Below are positions 1 through 14,900 of a DNA stretch of 64,000 nt, one piece after another. The DNA is taken from contig NC_091113.1 of assembly GCF_024713975.1 (NCBI RefSeq), positions 11,420,501 to 11,484,500 on the forward strand. Direction: 5' to 3'. The stretch's first letter is position 1; every line of letters begins with the position of its first letter. The DNA is from Paralichthys olivaceus (Eukaryota > Chordata > Actinopteri > Pleuronectiformes > Paralichthyidae). The notes beneath the pieces were generated by a model that did not search any database, had not been told where the DNA came from, and saw nothing but the letters and a program-made list of their open reading frames with translations. The position numbers and the translations under genes were made by a program.

Positions 1-2949
1 GTTTTCTTCTTTTCATCTGGAAGGAAATATATTCAGTGAAAATGTATTCTTGTCGCCACTTCTCAAAGACATAAGCTTGTCTTTACAATGAAAATGTACA
101 CTGAAAAACACTTTCAATGGTAACAAATGAATTAGGATTGTTCAGAGTAAAGTAATACTAACAGAGTTAATCAGTAAAAAATAAATAAGTTTGTGTGTTT
201 AAATTAAGAGTTGGTGACATGTTTCTTTAGGAGACACATTATGAAACAAAACTCAATGATGCACCAATAGTCAATTTACCCATTAACTCAGCTGACAAAA
301 TTAAGGAAAGGCTATTTAAGGAAACAGATTGTTTTTATGTCGGCTTTATTTCCTCTACAGGCTAACAGGGAAACAGGAGAGAGAAGCTGCCACACCTGCA
401 GCTGCTGATGAGGACAATGGCAAAACTAAACAGCTGACATCAACCAGGAGAGATCACCCCCCACCCCTAACTCATGTATTCCCTTCATTACTACCTCCCC
501 TCTGTATCATACAGATCCAAACATGTCACCCACCATCCCCTATGCATCTTAACTTGCTGTGACATGTGATTCTAATATGGAAACATGCAGGAACATACTG
601 CATTCAAGACTTTCAGTCAAAAACTCAAATCTCAAATGGTTATTAAGTTTTAAGTTGATGCACAAATGGCTACAGAGGAGGACTGATGCATATTTTTATA
701 GCATTGGCTACCGAATAAAAATCACATTAACTGTTGTGTCCACAGAGTGATGTCATGGTAGATAAAAGTATGATCAATGTGTGCCACAGGTTTCCAAGCA
801 GTTAGAACTTTGTAAAACTTTTTTTTTTTAAACAACACTTACCTTTAAAAATCACAGATGTAATTGGATCAGGACTTCCAACCCTCTTTTTGGGCAGAGC
901 CCTTGCAGACTCTACAACAACCCGCAACATGGCAACACACACACACGCTCACACACACGGTGGTTCATAAAAAAACCAATCAGTGAAGCATGGAGTCAAA
1001 GGTTAAAATAAGAGAAGAAAAGGTCTCCACAGGAGCGTCGAGCTGTGTTAACCTCAGAGCTCCATCAGTGAGACACACAGACACACACAGAGAGAAAAAC
1101 ACAGACAGGGCAGGGCTAAGGAAACCAGGCGGATCATGAGAGAGTGATTAGAATGAGCTGCTGCTGCTGCTGCTGCCATCCTGTGAGAGAGACAGAGAAT
1201 GAATGGAGGTGGATAAAAACATAGATAAAAACAACAGCGTGAGTATGGAGGGATGATTTTTAAATAAATAAAAAGAACTGTCTAAACCAGTGTTAGTTTA
1301 CAGAGGCTGTATGTAATAGAACTATTTATAGAGACAGCATATAAAAGCCTTTTTATCGCTCTAGCTCTATCTAGTGGCTGTGCTTGGACATTACATGTAC
1401 ATTATCGAAATACAGGATATAGTTTTAAAATGAAGGACAAAAAATGAGTATAATGAAACAAATAAATGCAGGTATGAATAATATATATATATATTAAACT
1501 ATCTAATGATGGAAAAATACTAGATCTGAATGTATACATCAATTCATTTTCAAATGAATACTATGTGTACATTATTTATTTTTGTGTGCATTCATTCATT
1601 TTACTTATTTATATATTTCTACATTTATTCTTTATGTATTTCTGAATGTATTCAGTCGTTTATTCATCATTTTTAATATTTATTAATTCACGTATTTATT
1701 TTACATATATAAGTTCACTATTTATATATATCCACATGTATTTATTTATTTGATTATTACATGTCAGTCATTTCTTTGTATGTGTTTTGATTTATTTATT
1801 TATCTCTGTATTTGTACATGTTTACATGAATATACTGTATTCATCATTTAGATATTTCGAGTAGTATTTATTTCTGTACTTCTACATGTATTCCGTTATT
1901 AATTAATTTTTGTCTTTCATACTAAACAGTCACAGGTCATGGTCACAGAACCAAAACGTCTATCCACAGAATAAATATTAAATGAATTACCCGACCTTGC
2001 TTTTTTGTCTCTATACTCAGCATGACTTTCTATTTTTGTGTCCTGTTCGAGATGTTCGAGATGTTGGTAATGACCCCCTGACGACCTCACAGTAATGACT
2101 GACATCATGAAATACTCTGTTAGAATTATATAGATATCTTGGCAGGTTTCAGTAGAGGCTACTGGTGTGTATTAGGCCCAATGTTACCCCAGGGACAAGG
2201 AATTTCCCAGCAGGCCACACTCCACAGGGACTTGTGTTCCTTCATTAAACATGGTAGAGGGCCACTCTGGATACTTCCGGCTCACTGAAGTGGCTAAACT
2301 TCACTGGTTGCCTGGCAATGATTAAACTGCATATGAGACAAAGGTGTGAGGTTTCAAGAACATGACAAATTATTGTTGCATTTTCTTTTTACTATTTTTC
2401 ATTTAAAATATGTTTGCAGAGAAAATGCAGTAATTTATGATTTCATTTCTTTATAGTCGTCATTATGTCAGAGCAGCAACAGTTACCAACCCTACCTCTC
2501 CTTGGTGTTGACTAACTTAGCCTCTTTAAATGATTAACCCTCTGAGGGCTTGTCTGTGGGGTTAGTGGCTCTGTTACCCCCAGCAGACTCACAGTTAGTT
2601 TGGCAGTCTTCTCCTCAGTGGACGTGTTGACTCCCCTGGTCAAACACTGAAGACGGGGGACTTATTGATCCATGGAGGTGGACATTCCTTTCCTGTCTGG
2701 ATACAAGAAGCTTTGTTTGAGTAAATTGGGTTTGCATGAAAAGACAGAGCGAGGGATGGAAACAAAGATCTCAGATTGGACCAAACACTCCCAGGGGGAA
2801 CTTCTCACTAGGCTGCGTATGGAGCTAAAGAACACAAAATACTGACTCTGGATTAAATGTGGATTAAAACTTAAGCAGGAAAAGATGGAGCAGTATCCGG
2901 AATGAAGAATTTAACAAGGAGTTCAGACAGCGAAGCTCAGGTCATCAGT
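1..2949. other. Noncoding flank upstream of the WD-repeat gene
   Basis: I see no convincing exon here on either strand. The stretch is AT-rich, with a short (CA)n run near 938-960 and a (CTG)6-7 run near 1157-1177. On the minus strand the CTG run gives a short reading frame that starts with poly-alanine and continues into a hydrophobic segment. It stops after about 40 codons and has no good donor, so I do not call it. Positions 2600-2949 probably hold the promoter or an upstream exon of the gene that follows, but I see no clear TATA box. Confidence 0.6.
1480..1920. repeat. Degenerate AT-rich tandem array (TTTATT-like)
   Basis: About 440 bp are built from irregular repeats of ATTTATTT, separated by variants of TATTTCTACATGTATT. 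The longer unit recurs, for example, near 1612-1640 and 1866-1895. It resembles a decayed minisatellite. Nothing suggests coding. Confidence 0.5.
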
Positions 2950-5900
2950 ATGGATACCTTAAGAAACCAGAAAAATCCATGGGTGCTTTATGAGACAGAG
3001 GTGCCACACAGCAGGTTTTGGTGAGTTATCATCAAATATTTTATACTGATCATTGTCATCTAACTGTTAAATGAGAATAATCTGTTTCTACACACAAACG
3101 CAACTCATTCAATGCATGCAGTAAATAATGTGTAGGCCGCATTTCAATATTTATTTCATACCATACCTGCCTGTAAACATCTAATATCTAAATAATAATA
3201 ATAAATATCTGGCATCTTATCACTTCAAATAGCCAAACAAATACCTCAACTCCCAGTAAAATGTTGGTATTGATCATAATTCTTTCATCCAAACAATCTC
3301 AATGTAGTCTGAAGTTGTACATTAGTGTCACACTCTGTCCCTTAATTCACAGATTTCCTCCTCTCAAACACTCCAGACACTGAAAAAGACTTTCTCTATC
3401 TCCATCCGTCGTCCCCACACAGCAGTCTCTTTCAGATGCATCTGTGTTTTAACCTCCCTTTACAGCAAACCTCTACACTTTTACTACTTAATTATTTTAC
3501 GGTTCCATCATGTTGATTGTGAGAAATGAGAATGATGTTAAGGGCCGCTCATGCATGTCCTAATGAAGCTGGAATAAAGAGCTCACATGTGATTTATTGT
3601 TTCAGGCCGTATAGTCTCCCTGAGCGACAGGGCCACACAGGAGCTGCCAGCGTGAGGAACAATGAACTTTCAAACACAGCATCTCCCAAACCTGAAGGAC
3701 TCCCTCATCACTTATTCCCCATTTTCAACTTTCACCAGACACACACATTGGTAGTGAGATTAGATTAGAGTTCATCCATCCATCCATCTATACTTTTGTA
3801 TGGCTCAGTTGTGTGTTGTCCATATACTGCCACTTGGAAGCGCTGCATTCATTCGGAGCCTTTCACCCATATGCTTTACCAGACAAGACTAGATTAAATA
3901 AATAGAATATTTATTTAAATAACAAAGATTAGAAATAATAATCCTAATAATAATCCTAATTAACTTTATTCATATTGCACCTTCCAGAACATGGTTACAA
4001 GGTGTTTCATGAAAGACTGAAGGCCAACAATAGGAAACAATTCTAAACAATTTGAAAATAACAGAAAACCAAAGCACAAATTCAAAAATAAAAAGTGTTA
4101 TAAAAGAGAAGTGAGTAAAAACACAATAAAATAAAACATTGTCACAAGTCAGAAGTGTGTCTGGAGTGGAATCAGGGGCTGTAGTCACATAACTAAGAAT
4201 AGCTCCTAACTTGAGACAAACTTTATACATCACAAAACATTTAACTATAGTAGGACAAGCTCCTACAACTGTAGAAAGTCAAGATGTCAGTGATCTCCAT
4301 AAGTGTTAAACACAGCCCTAAAAGTGGTTCCTAATGAAAACAGTCAAAATATACAGTATATGCCCTAATTAACGTTTTCATTCATCTGATTCTCCCCCTG
4401 CAGTGATCCAGGCTGCGGAGTCAGTCCTGCAGAGAAACTGAGCCCCGAGCAGCTAAAGCTCCTGAGAGATGCATTCACTGTGACTCCGAGAGCTGGAGAG
4501 CAGCAGATACAAGAAGACAGGCCGAGTGCAAGGAGAAGAAACAACAGAGGAAGAAATGAGGAGCAAGGGATGAAGTTTGAAGAGTTTCTTCAGGTTTTGA
4601 GGAGAGTGATTGGTCCGGATATTGAGGACACATGGGTTGAAAGGTTTTTCAACGAGGTAAAAAGAAATATAGAGATATCTATATGAAATTGTAGATAAAT
4701 AATATCACTTTTCTTCAGCATAAACTCATTGTATAACATCCAAAATCCTGTTTACAATGATGCAGGGGCACTAATGTTGTAAACTTCATGACATCCAGGT
4801 AGATATCAGCTGTACGGGTCGGGTGAGGTGGCAGCAGCTGTGTTCGTACCTGCTTCTGGAGTACACTGAAAGAGAGCGCGCCTCCATCCCCACAGCTGCT
4901 CTGCTGGACTCCCAGCCACAGATCACACACTGCACTCACAACAAGGTACAAATTCACCAGCAGACAAGTGAACGAGAGGGAAATGTGCATCTTCGTAGGA
5001 TGTTTCATTGAACAATTGAGTTCAAAAGTACAGACTGTGTTTTTTCTGGACGACAAGTATGAATCCAACTGTCAGATTTTGAGTCATAGGATGCACCCAG
5101 TCCGCAACTGCAGAGGTAGAGTAGCAAGTAGCTGCATTTGGTACAAAGCAAAGATTGTATGTAAAGATGGACGACATGACAGCTCCCTGAAATCGTCATG
5201 ACTTCCTGGGAGCAGGTTGCAATGTCGGTTATAACCTCCATGTTAGTGGCTGGGACATGGGCCAAATATGTATCACATTGATGATTGTTCAAGAGCTCAT
5301 TTTTCATAACTTGATGTTACCAAGTGGAGTGATGCTTGATTGCAGACTCTGTCTCCAAATGACGTCATCAGTGGAAGATGCCAGGTCATTTCTGGAATAT
5401 TTTGGCTTCATTCGTGATCGTGAGAAATCAAAATTTCTTCCCCAAATAAAGGCTCCTGGCATTGGGCCTTGCTGACTTTTTTAATATTTTCACTAGGACC
5501 CGCAAAATAGGCATTAACCTAGTTTACAAGTGTACTCACTAAATCTAGCTATACTATCAGCTTCTTCTCTGCACCCTCCTACTGTATATACTTTCTCCAA
5601 CAATAGGTTATTTCATCCAATAGCCTGTTTTATTGATTACATTTCTTCATCTGCAGCGGGAGCCAACTGTGCGTGTGGTTGCTGTTTCCCATCCACCCCC
5701 ACTCCGCTATATAAGTGTCAGCAAGGGAGGTCAGATCACTGTCTGGAACAGCGGCCTACACATCCTCAAAACTGTTGGAGTGAGTGACATCATGGTCCTA
5801 CTTTTACATCCACATGGAAACACAATACACTCACACATTCTGTTTTAAATTCACTCCTCAGCTTACTGGAGACCCAACGGAGGAAGTGGCCAACACGAGG

Positions 5901-8900
5901 AGGTTCAGAGGCTGGACCACTGATGCGGTTTATATGGGCAATGTCCATAAGGTCGCCATAGCAACTGACAGCAGGGACCTGCACTTTCTCGATGTCTCAA
6001 CAGCCAATGTCTTTGAGGATGTCCACCTGTTTGGTACACTTGATTGCTTACATGTTATAATTAGCTGATCAGTAATGAAATGATTTACTGTGCAAAAAGG
6101 TGAACTTTCAAATCTTTGTCTCATCAAGGGTTCCGAAGCGTCCCCACTGCTCTTTGTTACTGGCATGATGTCCAGGTAGGACAACTTATTCTTTAAGATG
6201 TTGGATGAATTCACTCTAGAATCAGATAAGATAGGATTAGTCCCACAATGGGGACATTTGCAATATTACAGCAGAAAGAGTCAAAAATAGGCATCAGTAA
6301 GTAATAATAAGTAACATGCAGTACTTAAGAAATACTAAAAATATAGAAAAAACGAATATATACAGTGTAAAAACAAATATGTACAATGAATGGATTGCAC
6401 ATAGCACAGACAGTTAAGAGAGTTAAACCAGAGTTAAAGTGCAGTCCATTAAGGGTGTGTGTAATTACTGGGAGCAGAGCTGGTTGTCTTACTGTTGCAG
6501 GAAAGAATCAAATATTTACATAAATGTGATTGTTCCTCCAAGTATCCAGAGCGTCCCCCTCTGCTGCTCCTGGGGGATGAGAAGGGAGGAGTCCACCTGA
6601 TGTGGTTCCTGAACCCCTCAAAAGGTCTTTTTAACAATCCCCCCAAGAAACAGAGCGGCCCACATAGGATCTTTTTTCCAGTAAGTTACCTCATTTCTCC
6701 ATTTAATTACCGAGCCCAGTCTTTGGTTTATTTTTGTACCCAGCAGAAACAGAGGCAGGCAAACAGCTTTGATATGCACCTGTTAAATATAATTGAATTG
6801 GAACACTCACCCTTCATTTGTTATCCATCTTGACAACAGGACCTAAGCGAACACAGCAAGATGGTTTCCCACCGTTACATCCCCAACATCCACCAGGTAC
6901 CAATCAACAGGGTGATGTTTGAGCCCAGCACCAGTGACATCATGACGTCCTCTGAAAGTGACACCAGCTCTGTGGTCTTTCTGAATGTGACACTGAGGCG
7001 GGAGCCATACGTGTGGAAAATAAACCAGGTAACTGCCTGATGATGGATTGAGGGTTATTACCTCTGCCAAGTAGGTTATGTTTTTTTTTTAATCTGCATT
7101 AGTTTGTCTGTCTGGTAGCAGGATTACACAAAAACAAATGGAAACGTTATCAAGAAACTTGGTGGAAGAATGCAGCATGGGTCAGGAAACAACAAATAAA
7201 ATGTCGGAGCATTGCTCGATAGGTTATTTTGGAAATCTTTAATAGAAGAACTCATGGAATTTGATATTTTGTGATATTTATGATAGTTAGCAATTTAGTG
7301 GAGATCCAAATAAAAATCTGTATAAAATGAATTTCAAATTGGTTTCATCAGGGAACTGTTGGTCCTTGGCGGTCTGTGCTCTCTGAGTGTCATTCTAGAT
7401 AAGAGTTGTGTATTCTCTTTAACTAATAATGTACTTGAGTGAGTATATATTTTCATAATGTAGAAGTGTACTTGCAGACTGCAATTTGCAAGCTATCATG
7501 TAAAATAGCACAGATTAAATGACCTTTGTATTTGAACACAGCTCAAGATCATATGTCTACGTGTCGGTCACAGTCCTCTGATCGGGGTGACCCTGACAAA
7601 ACTGGGTGGGTCGAGGTTTGAATAACTCATTCGGTGAATTACCCCTGGCCAGTTTTAATCTCAAAGAGCAAATATGAGTCAAGTTACTCATTTATATAGT
7701 TTCCTTCTACCCAGCATAGAGGCAGACAGTGTCACTGAATGTGGAGAATAGAAGTAATGCTGTTGCAAAAAACCTTATTAAAGTGGGTGGGCATGCTTCC
7801 TGTTATGCACAATGGCTTTTTTTTTCTTTTTTGAACGAGCACAATAATTTTACACTCCAATTAACTGCAGACATTTTAACAATGAAGACGCCTTTTATAA
7901 CTCCTCAGTGCAAACTCATGAGACCGGATAACCAGTCAGTGTACATGTCTGTCTCTTGACTTATGTAGGTTTTTATGAAGGTCTTTGTGTCTAATTCTCA
8001 GGGCGCCAAATGCTTTGACTACAGTGCATCTCTGCAGTTGATGGTGACAGGAGGTTGTGGCCGAGCAGTCAGACTCTGGACTCGATTCGTCACCACGCGT
8101 CCTGTAGCCACACTGCTGGGACACTGTGCCACCATATTGGATGTGGCAATCTACCCACCTGTCGGGCAAATCTTCAGCTACTCCAGAGATGCTGTGAGTC
8201 ATTAAAGATACACTGTGACAACAAAGCTTGTGTGTTCATCAGTCAATAGACATGTGTTTTTGTTTCTTTTCTCAGGAGCTGAGGGTGTGGGACATCTCTA
8301 CGCATCTCTGTCTGAAAACACTCCGCCTGCAGTTCCCATGCCTGCAGCCGGGTCGAATCACAGAACATGGCAACTTCCCCTTCCTGTTTCTAAGCCCTCC
8401 TCTTCCGGTAGAGACTCTGCCTCATTTAGTCGTGGGATGCAAAGATTACCTGGCACGGCTCTATCTGGCCGAAACGAGAAGAGGAAGAGGTGGATGGCTG
8501 ACAAGTGAACAGTGGGAATATGGACCAGAAATTAGTGTGGCCCTCTCCTGTGCCCTGTACAACCCCACCCTGGGACAGGTGGTGACGGGACATGCCGACT
8601 CGTCTGTGTCTCTTTGGGACATAGAGACGGGTCGGAGGCAGCTTCAGATCTTAAATGCACATGGTGAGGATGAACTCCTCTGCATGACACTAGACTCCAC
8701 CCACAGAAGACTGATCACCGGGGCTCGCAATGGCACCATTAAGGTTTGAACCAACATCTTGTTACTATAATTTATTAAAAAATGTACAAGAAGTTGCTTG
8801 CACCTTTGAGAGTGTTAAAAAGAGAGATTGTTGATGAGTAATTTTTCTTCACAACCACTCCAAGTAGGTATGGAATTTACTAAACGGCCTCAACCTGCAC

Positions 8901-11900
8901 AAGTTGGAGCCCGTCTCCAACTCTGAAGTCACTATGTTGACCTGTCTCCATGACAACAAGCTGCTGGCTGTGGGATGGAGCCAGCGGATCGTTCAGTATG
9001 ACATTGGTGCAGCAAAGGTAAAATTTAAATTGATAATCCACAGCGTCACATAAATAAATATTATTTAATTGATGATAATTTACAGACTGAAAATCATTTT
9101 TGGTGCAAAACATTAATGTCTGGTGGATCGTTGTATTCAGGGAAAATGGTCAGCTGAACATTCCACTAAACTTAGTGGAAGGACGGGACATAGGCCAAGA
9201 AAGAATTTGGATTGGACCAAGGTGCAGATCCAGTATTTTTTCTTTTTAAAGATAGGATTTTGGACATTTTCTCCAATTTTCCAAGAATAATCTTAATCAG
9301 GTGGATTCAGAGTACTGAGTGTCACTTTTGTTTGTCTTGCATCTGTCAGTTATGACCGTATGTTTGGAAATACAGAAGAATAATAGATTAATTTATGTGA
9401 CCATCAAAACAGATCATCTTAAAAAACAGAATCTCAGCATTAAATACAATAATCAAGGCTTTTGACTGGCAGGTGATAAATGCGTGTATATAAGATGTAA
9501 AGTAAAAACAAAAATTGTCAACCAATCAGTACCTTAGGTTTTAGTCTTTTGCTCTACCACAACTTCTTCCCCACATGTTGAATGCTGGATGATGCTGGTC
9601 ACACAAGCTGTCATCACGGTAATCTGTCCGATGTTAAATATTTCCTACAGCAGCACAAAATATATCCAATTAAATCCAGTAAATGCTTTGTAACAGTATG
9701 ATATCTTAAAATCGGTATTGCAAGTAAAACTGTGATTACCTTTTAAAGGGAATGGATACATACTCTCATCCAACTACATATTTGTTCACAGGTCATAAGA
9801 AATACAGATGAAGTGTTGCCAGTGCCAGTATAAACTCAGACTGAGCTGCAATGTGAGAGAAAGTCTGGGTGTGCACACCTCAAAATTCCTGTGCAACACT
9901 TAGCCTCTCATCCTTTAACTACCATCTGCTCTGTGGTTAAATTCATCCCTTAAAGAACACAGCATTAATGCTTCTCCAGCAAATTCCTGAATCTTTTTTC
10001 TCCTAGTTACAATGTTCCTCATTGTAAAGCCCCCTGTGTCAGCAGAGTCAGGTTTCTGAAAAAAAAAAGGTCCAAAAACACTGGTGGGGAATGATTTGAT
10101 AGTAGTGAATTATGCTCACATTTACACATCCACCTGGTGAGATCAGAGACGCCTGTGCTGCAGAAGACATCTGCACGAGTATCTGTATGACTTCCACCAT
10201 GCTGAGTCTGTGTTTAAGGGCCGACCACAATGTTGTAGCAGAGGTGTAAACAAAATCAGTAAACCAGAGAAGGAAATGGAGCTGCTTTCCATCAGGCAAC
10301 ACAAACATTTACATGTTATTTTAGACCACTTGTCACACAGTGGGAAGTGATTACCAGAGTAAGAGTTTTACAGTTAAAAATAGCAAGGCCCATGCACACT
10401 GCAGAGGTTGCACTGTTTTTGTGGAAAACCTTTCCCATGGTAACAGTAAACTGGGGATATTCAGTTTTAAAACCATATTAACTGTTTCTGCAGGATTTGT
10501 ATGTGAGAGCAGACATGTCATGGAAGTCCGGCGGTGTCCATAAATCGGATATACTGGCTGTGTGTCAGTGTCCGGCTCTGGGGGTTGTCGCCACAGCGAG
10601 CCATGATGGGGAGGTCGTCATCTGGAGGCTGGAGACACAAGGGCCCCTGCTTCACTTACAGAGAGAGGGACAGGCAGGGTGAGGGGATACAACCATGCAT
10701 TTGTGTGATATGCTGAAAGTTAAATACTGGTGTTGTCAATGTAAACTCATGACAATCATCAAAAGTGATGAGACAATCATAAATTAAACAGATGAAAGAT
10801 TTGATAAACTGACATTTAGCTGCAGGGGCGGATCCAGAAGAAGGGGGGCACTAGTCCCATCTTAAATCTGATTGGCCCCTGAAGTGTCCCTTTCCTGTCA
10901 GTAGTCTTTAAATTAAAAATAAGAAAAATAGTCACTTACTAATAATACAATTTGTTGTATTTGTTTTATTTTCTAAGCTTTTGCTTAAGAACAACAATTT
11001 TCAAGATATATTCAATTTTGTATGGCTCAAATCTATAGAGCTAACAGTACACAAGTAATTACTTAAACGTGCACCTTGCTGATTCAGGTATTGGACATAT
11101 AATTGGCCCGTGTGTTAATTGTGACCCCTTTATGGCCCCTGATTTAGAACAATCCTAGATCTGCCACTGGATAGCCGGTAGTGTGTTCATATTGGTGCAT
11201 GTAATTCTATCCAACATTTACAAAGCGAGATTAATAACCACCTAAAAAAAATGCACATGTCGGTATTTGGCAATGGCAATTCTTACGCTAATATGATGGT
11301 CATCAGATTTTTGTGCATCCTTAATGGGAGCCAACATAAACATTGTTTTTGTGTGCATTGTTTTTGTGCGTGATTTCAGAGTGGTGCCCCCCGTGGACAG
11401 CCTCCTGTTCTTGCAGCATCGAGCTGCGAACAGAAAGCTGAGGAACAGAGGCATTCTGGTGTCGTCCCAGGCTGGCTGCCTCTGCTTCTGGAGCGTCACT
11501 GGAGAGACACACACTTATGGTGAGTGAGACGCTGAAGGAAAAGTTGCAGGTGGAACCGATGAGGTGTTTTTCAGGAAAACTGGATATAAAACTGAAATGC
11601 ATAAATTCAAAGTAAATCTCTAAGAATCTGAGGAGGTGGAAACACTAATGCAGTTGACAAGCAGCTGTCAGTTTTAATGATCCTCCCATGAGATGGATTC
11701 ACACACAGCCAGACCAGTGACAGTTAGACTCAACCGTCGACTTGGACATAGTTGTGGGCTGCCATTCCTGGAAGCCCACAACTATGTCTCTTTCCAGATC
11801 CCATCTGTGTTTAGTGGTGTGGGACTCATCCACTGTGACCACGGCATATGTGTATCAGCGTGCACAGATGCATGTGTGTGTGTGAGTTGTGCAGCGTGCA

Positions 11901-14900
11901 TCTGTCTGTATTTGTGTTGATGCATTTTTCTAGCAGGGAGGAATTGGGGATTGTGACATAACAGGGAGATTTGTGACATAACAAAAAACATTTAAAAAGT
12001 AGCAATTTGTCTCAAAAGCACTTTTGTCATCTGAGTCAAAATTGTTTTCTTGAAATTGGCAAGAGGTCGGAATATAAATAGATTTGCTTGAATGGAGTGA
12101 ACCAAGTGTACTCCCTGTGGAACCTCTACTGCTTATAAGAAAAACCACAGGAAACATTTGCTAAAATAAAAATTTTACTAGACCATTTAATTTTTCAAAA
12201 CTGCCTTTTTCAAATTCTGATGTCTCTCCTTATCCCAGGTGAGTTTTATGCTCCGGAGCAGCCAGGTGCACGTGTGCTGAGTCTGTGCTCAGATCAGCCT
12301 GAAAACACCATCCTGGTCTCTGGAGACACAACAGGCTGGCTTCAGATCTGGGGTATTTCTCACTATGCACTGGAAGTCCAGCACGAGGTGAACTGGTGTG
12401 AAATCAAGACAACTAAAAGGACTTTGTAAACTACGCACACATTTACTTTATGTATTTTCTTTCCTCACAGTCAGTTAAAGAACGGCCTACGCTGCTGCAG
12501 CGTTGGAAGGCACATGAGAGAGGAGTAGTAAGTGTGGAAGTCCTGAAAGTGGCCGACCGACTGTTCGTCCTCACGGCCTCAGCTGACGGCTCTGCTGGAC
12601 TGTGGACGAGAGACGGAGACCAGGTGGGATCTTTTGGACAGGAGGTGATGTGGAATATCTCTGATGCAGCTGCGTACCAGAGGTGAGTTTATGAGCATAT
12701 CTCAAGTAACAGGAAGAATGAAAAGTATTTGGAGCGAGCTTGGGATCAGCAGCACACGGGTACTGTACATCCATGAGCAAGTTATATTTAAATGTATGAA
12801 ACTGAATCACAACAGAAAGGAAATAAAAACCAAAGCTGAGCAAAAAATGTATTTCCTTTCTCAGCTGAGCTCTGAGGGTTCACAGATCTACTGCGTGTTC
12901 TTCATTGGCTCACTAACTCTCCCATAGTTCACATGCTGTGAAGCAAATTCATTCCAAAATATGAGGAGGAAGTGTGTAAACATGGCACTTTTTTGGGATG
13001 AGATCATTCACTTCTGCCAACACATAGTAAAATGTACCTGGCATATCCATCTTGCCAGTATCTGATACAGGACCTGTCCAAGAATGTAATGTTGTCCAGG
13101 AGGGAGCACTAAATTATATTTATCAAATCTAATTCAGAGAATGTTGTGCGGAGGAATACATCAGGACGCTCGCTCGTTGTTTCCACAGCTGTTTGAGTCT
13201 TTTATAGAATTTAGAGTCTGGTTAAAGGTCATAAACTCTGGCTTGGCGGGAGCCTTCGCTGTATTTCTCTTTCACATTTGAGGTAACTCGGACCAGACAG
13301 GAGAGAACAGTCTGAAGTAATCCTGTTTTAAAGGGACAATGAAGCACAGTCGAACTGACAGAAAGTCAAAAAAATATACATATGAGGCTCACTGAGGAGC
13401 ATAACCATTACATCCTTTAATACTATGTTTAAACTCTTGTGAAGACGTGCTGCAGATGGTTTCTCGTGGTCGCTAAATGAAGGCGTACCACGTAAATGAT
13501 TGTACTGAATTCTAAATGATTGGTTCTAGTGATTTAATGCATGCGTGTGTTTAAAAGAGTTAGAGAGAAAAGTTAGTGGTCAACTGCTCTTCTCGTCCCA
13601 TCTGTCTTTGTGGCCTCTGATTGGTCAACCACCTATCAGTCGATATATTAACCAGTTTGAAACCAGGACATAGTTTATTTACCTTCACATGGTTACAAAT
13701 ACATGGATGGATATTTTATGTTGATTTGAAATTGAGAAATATCTGTTTGTTTCTCTCTGTGTTCATCTCCCTGGTGGGGATGTTGCATATTTCGGCGCAC
13801 CAATCAAGTTTTAGTAACACTTCAATCAAAAGCTGACATTTGATCTGATGGTAGTGGAGATATGACCTTTTAATCTTATATAAGAAAAAACTGAATATCC
13901 CAAATTTGCATCGACAATTTCCATTTACACATCACTCAAGATAATGTCCCTGACATTTGTTTAAACCTGTACTCACCGTGGTAATATTAGAAATCTGGTG
14001 CCATGTCAGCAGCTCAACATTAGATCTGAAGGAGAGAATAAAGTGGATTATTCAGACAAACATACTCTTTGTAAACATGAGTTTACAACAGTTGTTATCA
14101 GTTGAACCAGGATTTTAATTTGACTTTTGCATTGGTTTTAATTGAAGTTATACACTTCTTATGTGTCATGCCTCATCAGACTACATTATCTCAGCCACTA
14201 TGTCAATATTAACTTAATGAGAGTAAAGTGAGGACTCAAATGCGACGTCACAGGAGGACCGATTAAATCTCTTTAAAAGTCTTTAATCAGACTTACAGGT
14301 TGGTTGCAGAGATGGAAGGAAATCAGGAGAGCTGTGGTATCCAACACTCTCAAGCTGAACACACAGACAAGAAACTAAGCTTGGTAAAAGACTCAAACAT
14401 TATAAACTGGAGGAGTAAAAACTGGGACAACACAGAGGAACTGACTAAGACAAAGGAAAACCCAGAAGATGATCTCCACCAGGTTAACATGATACAGGTG
14501 AAACTAATGAACCAGACAAAGATAGGAAGTGAAGTGCTTTCAAATGGGAAACAAGGGTCAATAACAAAATAAAACAGGAAGTGATGAAAAAAAAGTGCAA
14601 GAAATTAAAACAGGTGAATGAAAACAACAAGACCCAAGGAAGATAACAAGGCTAAAGTCAACATAAACACAAAAAGTCCAACAAAAGATCCATAAAGAAA
14701 TAAGACAAAAGTCATTGAAAAGTTAAAAACACTTATAATTATGACAAAACTAAGATCTTATCCTTTTGAGCTGTTCCCACAAACCTCCATCGATCCAGAA
14801 ATTCCTCTGTGGGACTTTATTAACTTGTATATCCATAAAGTTGAGCTCTCACATATGTTTAAATTATAAAAGTCACATTTAATTTACCAATAAATGAGTC

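Noticed and set aside
1030..1165. Minus-strand ATG followed by poly-alanine and a signal-peptide-like hydrophobic stretch
   Set aside because: The alanines come from a CTG microsatellite, the frame stops after about 40 codons, and no good donor follows.
7969..8001. Upstream acceptor (TTATGTAG at 7968) for the 8002 exon
   Set aside because: It would add 11 in-frame residues between KINQ and GAKCFDYS. Family members, as I recall them, continue directly, so the acceptor at 8001 was preferred. A minor isoform is possible.
14018..14060. Possible exon (acceptor CATGTCAG) within the 12683-14995 intron
   Set aside because: It starts in an acceptable phase but lacks a pyrimidine tract and a donor that would meet the phase of the 14996 exon. 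Exons 12471-12682 and 14996-15333 join directly in phase.
14300..14572. 90-codon open frame
   Set aside because: It lies within a dispersed A-rich repeat that recurs near 47100. Composition is Lys/Asn/Gln-rich with no domain.
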